In this document: positions 1 to 5,619 of the stretch, in pieces
Position numbering within the stretch: position 1 is the stretch's first letter
Layout: each line of letters opens with the position of its first letter
Assembly: GCA_964406775.1 (NCBI GenBank)
Contig: CAYOSW010000013.1
Coordinates: forward strand, 1 to 27,325
Direction of reading: 5' to 3'
DNA from: JACPKO01 sp964406775
Lineage (GTDB): Bacteria; Patescibacteriota; Microgenomatia; Daviesbacterales; UBA10151
DNA: 27,325 nt
Position numbers and translations under genes: made by a program
Notes under the pieces: model-generated
What the model was told of the DNA's origin: nothing
What the model saw: only the letters and a program-made list of their open reading frames with translations
The model's database searches: none

Positions 1-273
1 ATCCGTAACATCATTCACGCCAACTCCTCCGACACAGCTGATGACAGCATATTCCATTTCCAGAGTTTCCTCTATAACTTCCTTTTCGGCCTTCCTGAAT
101 TCGGTCCAATCAGTCCCGTTCTTAGTAAGTATCTGTGCGTTTTTTCCGGTCTTCTCAGATATCAGAAAATCCATATCAAAGAAGGACCTGCCGAGTTTTT
201 GTGCAAGAATTCTTCCGAAAGTCGATTTGCCTGTGGCCCGGAATCCCGTTAAATAGATTCTTTTAAACTTCAT
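1..273 (-). CDS. aroK: Shikimate kinase, C-terminus cut by window edge
   Basis: Ninety-one codons are visible and the frame is open to the window edge. Shikimate kinase phosphorylates shikimate with ATP in the chorismate pathway. The start carries a P-loop, GFRATGKST at residues 10-18, followed by an acidic DMD motif (33-35), an FRKAE segment (59-63) where the family has its substrate-contacting FR..E, and VGGVG (81-85) in place of the usual GGG stretch. The ATG at 271-273 lies 11 bases inside the end of aroA, typical of translational coupling in an operon. The altered glycine stretch is a mild oddity. The other half of the protein, including the lid, is not in the window. It belongs to the same minus-strand operon as aroF through aroA. 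Confidence 0.88.
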   Translation of the reverse strand, partial: MKFKRIYLTGFRATGKSTFGRILAQKLGRSFFDMDFLISEKTGKNAQILTKNGTDWTEFRKAEKEVIEETLEMEYAVISCVGGVGVNDVTD

Positions 274-1540
274 GAATCTCTACCCCCAGTGATTCCAATT
301 TTTTCCAGAATTCCGGAAAAGTTTTTGTCACCACTCCGGGATTTTTAATAACCAATCCTTCCAAAACAGTTCCCGCAACAGCAAAAGACATCGCCATCCG
401 GTGGTCGTTGTAAGTATCTATCGCCGCCGGTTTCGGCTCACCTCCGTAGATAGTAAGAGAATCGTGAGTTGATTCGGTTTTTATTCCCATTTTTAATAAT
501 TCGCTTTGCAAAGCAAGAATCCGTTCCGTTTCCTTAACTCTTAACGATCTCACTCCTGTAATTACGGATTTACCTTCGGCAAAACTGAGAAGCACTGCTA
601 AAGTCTGCACCTGATCCGGACAATTCTCCATATCGGCGGTTAGAGGTTTTACTCCATTACCCGTAACCTTTAATCCTTCATCAGTAAATTCAATTTCCGT
701 TCCGAGTTTTTTTAAAATTTGCAGAAAATTACGGTCTGCCTGTTTGGAATCCGGATTTAAATTACGCAGAATCAATGTGGATTTAGTTAAAGCGGCAATT
801 CCCATAAAGTAACCTGCCGATGAATAATCTCCCTCTACCGAATAGTCTTTTACGCTATAGCTCTGTCCGGCTTCAACCGCATATTTCTTATAATTTTCAT
901 TTTTCACCTTAACCCCGAAATATTCCATTAAGTCCAGTGTCATATCTATATATGGCTTTGAGATCTGCTTTCCCATTACATCGATTTCCATACCTCCGAT
1001 ATTAGGCGCTATCATCAGTAATGCCGAAAAAAACTGGCTGGAAATATCCCCGTGCAGGCGGGTTTTTGACGGCTCCAGAGTCCCCGATTTTACGGTAAGC
1101 GGCGGATATCCCGGTTTATCAAGATATTCAATTTTTGCGCCTAAATCTTTTAGAGCTCCCGCCAGTTCGCCGATCGGTCTTCTGTTTAACGGTTCAAGCC
1201 CGTATATTTTTTTTACTCCCGGAACTATGCAGGATAAAGCCAGAATAAATCTTATCGTCGTACCCGAAAGCTGTGCGTTAAGATCATACTCTTTGTCCAA
1301 AATATCCCCAATATTGCCTTTAATTTTTATCGAATCTCCGGTTTCTTCAATTTCAATACCCAGCGCTTTTAAACAATCTATCATTGCCCGGGTATCGTCT
1401 GAATCAAGCGGATTTTTTATTTCTACCTCACCGGAAATTAATGAAGCAATAATTAAACTTCTGTTGGTGTAACTTTTTGACGGAGGTGCGTCAACCTCAC
1501 CTCCGATTTTTTGAGATGGAAAAATCATTATCTTATTCAT
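263..1540 (-). CDS. aroA: 3-phosphoshikimate 1-carboxyvinyltransferase (EPSP synthase)
   Basis: This enzyme joins shikimate-3-phosphate and phosphoenolpyruvate to give EPSP. The 425-residue length from the ATG at 1540 is normal for the family. Family landmarks appear in order: PPSKSYTNRS near the N-terminus, SDDTRAM, LSGTTIRF, RRPIGEL, GDISSQFFSALLM, GDYSSAGYF, the catalytic-Asp segment CPDQ, LRVKETERI and the late NDHRMAMSFA motif. An in-frame TTG at 1561 would add seven residues, but the ATG at 1540 overlaps the aroB stop by 8 bases and matches the usual N-terminus, so it is preferred. The gene lies between aroB and aroK in the operon. Its function is assigned with high confidence; glyphosate sensitivity class cannot be judged from reading alone. 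Confidence 0.95.
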   Translation of the reverse strand: MNKIMIFPSQKIGGEVDAPPSKSYTNRSLIIASLISGEVEIKNPLDSDDTRAMIDCLKALGIEIEETGDSIKIKGNIGDILDKEYDLNAQLSGTTIRFILALSCIVPGVKKIYGLEPLNRRPIGELAGALKDLGAKIEYLDKPGYPPLTVKSGTLEPSKTRLHGDISSQFFSALLMIAPNIGGMEIDVMGKQISKPYIDMTLDLMEYFGVKVKNENYKKYAVEAGQSYSVKDYSVEGDYSSAGYFMGIAALTKSTLILRNLNPDSKQADRNFLQILKKLGTEIEFTDEGLKVTGNGVKPLTADMENCPDQVQTLAVLLSFAEGKSVITGVRSLRVKETERILALQSELLKMGIKTESTHDSLTIYGGEPKPAAIDTYNDHRMAMSFAVAGTVLEGLVIKNPGVVTKTFPEFWKKLESLGVEIHEV

Positions 1541-2582
1541 TTTTTCCGGATATATATTCAAGCGATTTCCGCAATATTTCAGGACTGAGTTCCCGGTCGA
1601 TAATTGCCTGTCCTAATCCTTTTAGTAGCGTCCACTTTACTTGTCCCTTATCACTTTTTTTATCATTCGATATGAGCTCCAATACTTTTTCCGGATCAGA
1701 TATTTCAATACTTATAGGCAATCCTGCGTTTAACAGTACTTCTTCGATATTCTTTAATTCTCCTTCATTAATAAGCCCCGATAGAACCGAGGCTTTAGCC
1801 TCAGCAACCATTCCGATACTGACCGCCTCGCCGTGAAGCAGATAATTGTCCGAATCAAGGGACAGACTTTCCAGTGCGTGACCGATTGTGTGACCGAAAT
1901 TTAAAAGTTTTCTGTTTCCGGATTCTTTTTCATCCGATGAAATAATTCCGGCTTTTATTTCACACGATTTGGCAATAATATCCGTTAATTCCTCTTCTGA
2001 AAAATCCCGGGGCTTCTTAGAAGTTACAGTATTAAAATAATCCGTGTCATATATCAATCCGTGTTTAATTATCTCCCCGAAACCGGATACAAATTCCCTG
2101 TCCGGTAAAGTCTTAAAAGTATCCGTATCAATAATCACGGCTTCAGGCTGATTAAATGACCCGATCAGATTTTTAACTCCGGTAAAATCTATGCCGACTT
2201 TTCCCCCAACGCTTGCATCAACTGCGGAAAGCAAAGTGGTAGGGATTTGAACAAATTTTACTCCCCGCATATAACAACTTGCTGCAAAACCACCCATATC
2301 CCCGATGACGCCTCCACCGAAATTAAGAACTAACGATTTTCGGTCGGCTTTTAATCTGAGCATTTCCTTCCAGATAGTTTGAACCGTTTCAATTGTTTTA
2401 CTTTTTTCTCCCGATGATACAATTATCTTTTCATAATCTTTGAGATATTTTTCCGGTAAATTGGCATCTGTTACAACAATGACCTTGCTGTAATTTTTTG
2501 TCTGCAGAAGCTCCGGGATATTCCCGGTCAGTCCCGAACCTATATAAACATTATATTTTCCTAAAACATTTACTGTTTTCAT
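1533..2582 (-). CDS. aroB: 3-dehydroquinate synthase
   Basis: Converts DAHP to 3-dehydroquinate, the second step of the shikimate pathway, using NAD and a divalent metal. The 349-residue protein has the canonical core: NFGGGVIGDMGGF, the QIPTTLLSAVDASVGGK block, GFGEIIKHG (with a metal-binding Glu), and NFGHTIGHALE plus LHGEAVSIGM (metal-binding His residues). The start ATG at 2582 is 2 bases downstream of the chorismate mutase stop, and the stop overlaps the aroA start by 8 bases. The tight packing says the operon is translated as a unit. No defects are seen in the catalytic motifs. Confidence 0.96.
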   Translation of the reverse strand: MKTVNVLGKYNVYIGSGLTGNIPELLQTKNYSKVIVVTDANLPEKYLKDYEKIIVSSGEKSKTIETVQTIWKEMLRLKADRKSLVLNFGGGVIGDMGGFAASCYMRGVKFVQIPTTLLSAVDASVGGKVGIDFTGVKNLIGSFNQPEAVIIDTDTFKTLPDREFVSGFGEIIKHGLIYDTDYFNTVTSKKPRDFSEEELTDIIAKSCEIKAGIISSDEKESGNRKLLNFGHTIGHALESLSLDSDNYLLHGEAVSIGMVAEAKASVLSGLINEGELKNIEEVLLNAGLPISIEISDPEKVLELISNDKKSDKGQVKWTLLKGLGQAIIDRELSPEILRKSLEYISGKNE

Positions 2583-2584
2583 AA

Positions 2585-2848
2585 TTACTTTTCCTCAAGA
2601 ATATACGACTCTTTAATTAAAACTCCCCATATTTTCTCTATCGCTTCCGGACTCACGCCCTTTTCCTCTCCTGCTTTTTTTAAGCCTTCCAGGATCATCT
2701 CCTCTCTTTTTTTATCAACAATTCCGATGCCGCCGGCTTTTTTCTCTTTACCGATTTGCGCAACAATACTAAGCCTCTGTCCGATCAGATCAAGAATTTC
2801 CTGATCAATCGCATCTATTTTTTCCCGCAGCTCAATAACCTTTTTCAT
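2585..2848 (-). CDS. aroQ: Chorismate mutase, monofunctional AroQ type
   Basis: An 87-residue all-helical protein. It opens with the AroQ signature: LREKIDAIDQEILDLIGQR (residues 7-25), an early substrate-binding Arg (R8), then a QIGKEKK segment and the DKKREEMILEGL helix with further basic residues. Chorismate mutase turns chorismate into prephenate, the substrate of the TyrA-PheA fusion encoded just upstream. In many bacteria this domain is fused to PheA, TyrA or DAHP synthase; here it stands alone. It is separated from the fusion gene by a gap of about 80 bases filled by a 34-bp repeat, the only sizeable gap inside the operon. Confidence 0.9.
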   Translation of the reverse strand: MKKVIELREKIDAIDQEILDLIGQRLSIVAQIGKEKKAGGIGIVDKKREEMILEGLKKAGEEKGVSPEAIEKIWGVLIKESYILEEK

Positions 2849-2865
2849 AATTTAATTCTTAACCT

Positions 2866-2938
2866 TGCAAGCTATAGCTTTATGACCCTGCAAGCTGTAG
2901 CGTAGCTATAGCTTTATGACCGTGCAAGCTATAGCTTA
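2866..2938. repeat. 34-bp tandem repeat with palindromic core between pheA and aroQ
   Basis: Two units of about 34 bp plus a partial third. Each unit contains a form of TGCAAGCTATAGC followed by TTTATGACC; the GACC ends fall at 2887 and 2921. The core AAGCTATAGCTT is a perfect 12-bp palindrome at 2869-2880 and 2926-2937, and the middle copy (2903-2914) differs only in its first base. The two perfect copies could also pair with each other. The outer copy supplies the TAG stop of the tyrA-pheA fusion (2929-2931), so the repeat has spread into the 3' end of a gene. No U-run follows, so it is not an ordinary terminator. Confidence 0.8.
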
Positions 2939-4548
2939 CCTAAAATGCTGATTTTTGGACAGTATTGCTTAAGTATAGAAAGAGCCTGCTCAAGCCTGGG
3001 ATCCTCGTCAGTTATTTCAAGTTCAATGAAAAAATAATAATCCCAATTTTTCTCCCTGCTCGGTCGGGATTCAATTTTATTAAGATTTATTGATAAATCG
3101 GCAAGCACCGATAAAATATCTCTTAAGATCCCGACTCTGTTAAATACGGATAAAAAGATCAAAGTCTTGGTCCTTCCTTTTAAATTCAACAAATCTTTTT
3201 TTGAAATAATATAAAAACGGGTTGTATTGTTTACCGATTTTTGAATATTTTCCTTTAAAATATTCAGGCCGTAAATTTTGGCGGCAAGCTTTGAACCTAT
3301 TACCGCAACTCCGGGTTTTTGCAATTCACCGACCGAAGCGATTGTGGACGGACTTGTTTCTATCAAGACTCCTGGCAATTCCGTATCCAAAAACTTTCTT
3401 GATTGATTTATTGCCTGAGGATGAGATATCACTTTCTTTACCGATTCAATTTTTCCTTCCCTTGACAATAAATTCTGGGAAATTGCCAAATCAATTTTGC
3501 CGATCACCTGAAACCCGTAATCAAATAATAAATCCAGTGTTTCTCTGACTGTTCCCTCGATGGTATTTTCATAAGGCGCGACAATCAGATCAACCCGGTC
3601 ATCTTCAAGATCCTCAAACAATTCGTAAATATTTTTTGAAGGTAATAAAATATTCATCTCTCCGAAAAGCTCCTCTGCTGCTTGATTTGAAAATGTGCCC
3701 TCAGGTCCTAAGAAGCCCACTTTCAAATTCCCCACATTCAGTTTTTTCTGAGCTCCGGATTTTGCTTCTTCGATTTTTCCTGAAACCGATTCCAAATTTT
3801 CCGCAAGTTTTCTAAATTGCTTTTCGATCATAAGAATTTCCTTTTTGCCGATTTGGTCAATCAATGCCCTTTGGATTTCGATAAATTGCCCCGCAACTTT
3901 CGGAAATTGCGGATTTAAAACTTGTATTTCGCTTAAAAGTCTGGGATTTTGAGATAAAACCCTCAAAGTTGAGGAGATTTGCGACAAAAAAACCGGCGTG
4001 GAAATCGAACCCTTGATGCCGATTTTGTTTTTAATCAGAATCTGAGCCAGCGAAAGATTCACAAAATGGGTTAATGATTGAACGTGAGCCATAATAAAGT
4101 CGTGTTCGTTGCTTTTTAATTCGAAAACTCGCGCTCCCTGTTTCTCCAGTAAACTTACAAGATCAGAAGCCATTTTTGAACCGGAAAAATCCTCAACTAT
4201 TATCTTCTGATTTTGGATTGAGCTTACTGAAGGCCCGAACAAAAAATGCATAGACATAGATTTATGTCCGCTTTTTTTAAGAGCTTCAACAATTCCGTCT
4301 TTCACCGAGGAAAGGTCAATCAGCAACGCTTCCTTTTTTATTTTCTTTGCTGTTTCCAGGATAACTTCCGGCGCAATATTTATCGGCACAGAAATAAAAA
4401 CCAGATCGGATTTTTCCAAATCCGTTGATTTATTTTTTTCATCACTGACAGAGACTTTAAAACCCAGAGACTCGAAGAATTTTTTGAGCCAGGTACCCAT
4501 AGCTCCTGTCCCGCCGACAATGTGGATTTTCGAACTGTTATTTAACAT
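2929..4548 (-). CDS. Bifunctional prephenate dehydrogenase / prephenate dehydratase (TyrA-PheA fusion with ACT domain)
   Basis: A 539-residue two-enzyme protein. Residues 1 to about 260 are a TyrA-like dehydrogenase: a Rossmann GGTGAMG motif (12-18), MHFLFGP (100-106) and the conserved His cluster EHDFIMAHVQSLTH. Residues from about 274 are prephenate dehydratase: GPEGTFS, ENTIEGTV (327-334), the catalytic TRF (443-445), then a C-terminal ACT domain with ESRP (493-496) that in PheA proteins senses Phe. It would make hydroxyphenylpyruvate (Tyr branch) and phenylpyruvate (Phe branch) from prephenate. TyrA-AroQ-PheA fusions are known in archaea such as Archaeoglobus; here the AroQ part is a separate downstream gene. 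The start overlaps the aroF stop (TGATG). The stop lies within a repeat. TyrA could prefer arogenate; this cannot be told by reading. Confidence 0.9.
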   Translation of the reverse strand: MLNNSSKIHIVGGTGAMGTWLKKFFESLGFKVSVSDEKNKSTDLEKSDLVFISVPINIAPEVILETAKKIKKEALLIDLSSVKDGIVEALKKSGHKSMSMHFLFGPSVSSIQNQKIIVEDFSGSKMASDLVSLLEKQGARVFELKSNEHDFIMAHVQSLTHFVNLSLAQILIKNKIGIKGSISTPVFLSQISSTLRVLSQNPRLLSEIQVLNPQFPKVAGQFIEIQRALIDQIGKKEILMIEKQFRKLAENLESVSGKIEEAKSGAQKKLNVGNLKVGFLGPEGTFSNQAAEELFGEMNILLPSKNIYELFEDLEDDRVDLIVAPYENTIEGTVRETLDLLFDYGFQVIGKIDLAISQNLLSREGKIESVKKVISHPQAINQSRKFLDTELPGVLIETSPSTIASVGELQKPGVAVIGSKLAAKIYGLNILKENIQKSVNNTTRFYIISKKDLLNLKGRTKTLIFLSVFNRVGILRDILSVLADLSINLNKIESRPSREKNWDYYFFIELEITDEDPRLEQALSILKQYCPKISILGKL

Positions 4549-5426
4549 CAGAATGAAGCCTGGAGGGGGCCGGATTTACCTTTTGCGGATTTTTTATCCA
4601 GATTCATATATTCCTCCATCAGTTCATCGAACTGCTCCCAGGTTAATTGCTGTTTTGCATCCGTCCAGGCAATTTTAGGGTCTGGGTGGACCTCAAAAAT
4701 AAAGCCGTCAAAACCCATTCCATTCTCCTTGTGACGCATAGCTTCTTTGGTAATTTTAATTACATTTTCAACAGTTCCTCCCATATGAGACGGATCGATA
4801 ATCATATTCACATCCTCCTCGGTTTTAATTCTCATCGCCATAGGATAATCGGGAAAATTTCTGAGCTGTTTCGGATCGCGAGGCTCATCTGTTCCGGGAT
4901 CAAATCCGCGGTGGGATAAAAATATTTTATCTTTGGCGATTTTACTCGACAAAACGTGTTTTAAAATTCCTCTCCAGTGTTTTTCGTGCCTCCAGGGCTG
5001 ATTCTTAAACATAAATCTGGCCCAAGGGTGTTTTTTAACGGCTTTGACTATCGCAACCTGCTCATCGTGATTTTGATTTCTGGCACCGATCCAGATTAGA
5101 GCCGAGGGATTCTCGACATTTTTGGCTATGGCTGACAAAACGGCTTTGGTATTTCTGGCATTTAAAACTTCCGTCCCCGGTGTCAGACCCATTTTGGCCA
5201 CCTCGACCAACCAAGGAATGCCCTCTTCTTTTACTCCGTCAAATCCGGGCTCGGTCCGGGGTTTCCAAAGACTGGCGCGCAAAATCTTAACCCCTCTTTT
5301 TTTGGCTTCTTTGGCACTTTTTATAACCTGCTCGCGGGTTTCCGCAGCGCAAGGCCCGGCAATTATAATCTTATCCAGATTCAGCTTAGTAATTTTATTT
5401 ATTGAATTGTTTTGGTTATTTTTCAT
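4548..5426 (-). CDS. aroF: 3-deoxy-7-phosphoheptulonate (DAHP) synthase, short type I beta-like form
   Basis: Catalyses the committed first step, condensing PEP and erythrose-4-phosphate. The 292-residue protein has the metal ligands expected of the family: Cys in GPCAAE (C26), His in DPSH (H214), Glu in FEVHPDP (E245) and Asp in TDA (D256). It also has the KPRT substrate motif (55-58) and a GARN motif (115-118). No ACT, ferredoxin-like or chorismate mutase regulatory domain is attached, so allosteric feedback by a fused domain is not apparent. Control may instead act on transcription through the leader described upstream. It is the first enzyme gene of the operon; its ATG lies 18 bases after the last U of the attenuator terminator. 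No strong ribosome-binding site is seen before the start. Confidence 0.93.
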   Translation of the reverse strand: MKNNQNNSINKITKLNLDKIIIAGPCAAETREQVIKSAKEAKKRGVKILRASLWKPRTEPGFDGVKEEGIPWLVEVAKMGLTPGTEVLNARNTKAVLSAIAKNVENPSALIWIGARNQNHDEQVAIVKAVKKHPWARFMFKNQPWRHEKHWRGILKHVLSSKIAKDKIFLSHRGFDPGTDEPRDPKQLRNFPDYPMAMRIKTEEDVNMIIDPSHMGGTVENVIKITKEAMRHKENGMGFDGFIFEVHPDPKIAWTDAKQQLTWEQFDELMEEYMNLDKKSAKGKSGPLQASF

Positions 5427-5444
5427 AATTTTTCAAAAAACGGT

Positions 5445-5467
5445 AAAAAAAATCCCCCTTGTGGGGG
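5445..5467 (-). terminator. Attenuator terminator upstream of aroF
   Basis: Read on the minus strand: C5467-C5463, loop ACAA (5462-5459), G5458-G5454, one A, then eight U's (5452-5445). This is a 5-bp all-GC stem with a tetraloop and U-tract, the form of an intrinsic terminator. Only 18 bases separate the U-tract from the aroF ATG at 5426, leaving no room for a promoter after it. It therefore must act on transcripts that enter aroF, which marks it as an attenuator and not a terminator for recJ. Confidence 0.82.
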
Positions 5468-5527
5468 GCTTAGTCCTTTTATTTAATGGTTTTTAAGCCA
5501 TTAAACAGCCCCCTCCTTACGGAAGGT
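5464..5527 (-). promoter_or_regulatory. Pause and antiterminator stems of the aro attenuator
   Basis: Two further stems compete with the terminator on the minus-strand RNA. The early (1:2) hairpin pairs CCUUCC (5526-5521) with GGAGGG (5516-5511) around a GUAA tetraloop. The alternative (2:3) stem pairs GGGGGCU (5513-5507) with AGCCCCC (5470-5464), seven pairs. It encloses an 8-bp hairpin, TTTAATGG/CCATTAAA (5505-5498 with 5489-5482), that would bring the arms together. The 2:3 stem uses four of the five C's needed by the terminator, so the two are mutually exclusive. The 1:2 and 2:3 stems share G5513-G5511. This is the four-segment logic known from enterobacterial trp, phe and his attenuators. 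Confidence 0.78.
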
Positions 5528-5569
5528 AAAGTAATAAAAGCTAAACCAATTTATAGACTTGTTGATCAT
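5501..5569 (-). CDS. Aromatic-rich attenuator leader peptide (22 aa)
   Basis: An ORF of 22 codons starts at ATG 5569 and ends at TAA 5503-5501. It begins MINKSIN, continues with WFSFYYFTF (residues 8-16) and ends RKEGAV. Seven of nine consecutive codons specify Trp, Phe or Tyr, the products of the operon downstream. Codons 15-20 form the first stem of the attenuator, and codons 19-21 lie in the antiterminator arm. A ribosome stalled around Phe11-Phe14 would cover CCUUCC and free the antiterminator; one that reaches the stop would cover GGGGGCU and allow termination. The promoter -10 box ends 8 bases before the ATG, so the ORF is probably translated from a nearly leaderless end. No protein function beyond regulation is expected. 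Confidence 0.83.
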   Translation of the reverse strand: MINKSINWFSFYYFTFRKEGAV

Positions 5570-5577
5570 TGATATTC

Positions 5578-5606
5578 AGTATACACCCGGTTCTGAAAAA
5601 TGTCCA
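5578..5606 (-). promoter_or_regulatory. Promoter of the aro operon
   Basis: On the minus strand TGGACA (5606-5601) and TATACT (5583-5578) are separated by exactly 17 bases. Each hexamer matches the sigma-70 consensus at five of six positions. Transcription would start near 5570-5573, at or just before the leader-peptide ATG (5569). It is the best-matching promoter on this strand between recJ and aroF. Confidence 0.78.
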
Positions 5607-5619
5607 GACCTGCAGGTCT
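5606..5619. promoter_or_regulatory. 14-bp perfect palindrome abutting the aro -35 box (candidate operator)
   Basis: AGACCTGCAGGTCT is a perfect palindrome that runs from the recJ stop codon (5621-5619) to the first base of the aro -35 hexamer. A dimeric repressor bound here would block the promoter. As RNA it could instead fold as a 5-bp stem with a TGCA loop, followed four bases later by a short U-run, so it could be a weak recJ terminator. No regulator gene in the window is clearly its partner. Confidence 0.5.

Noticed and set aside
1541..1561. Upstream TTG start for aroA adding seven residues.
   Set aside because: The ATG at 1540 overlaps the aroB stop in the usual coupled way and fits the family N-terminus; the TTG would deepen the overlap without adding a conserved segment.
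5445..5467. Reading the GC-rich hairpin as the terminator of recJ.
   Set aside because: It ends 18 bases before the aroF ATG, which leaves no room for an aroF promoter, and a good promoter with a leader ORF lies upstream of it.
5493..5501. Two-codon ORF (ATG GCT TAA) overlapping the leader-peptide stop codon, preceded by AAGGAGG.
   Set aside because: The GGAGG stretch is already part of the leader codons and of both attenuator stems. A Met-Ala peptide has no sensing value, so it is taken as a chance reading.
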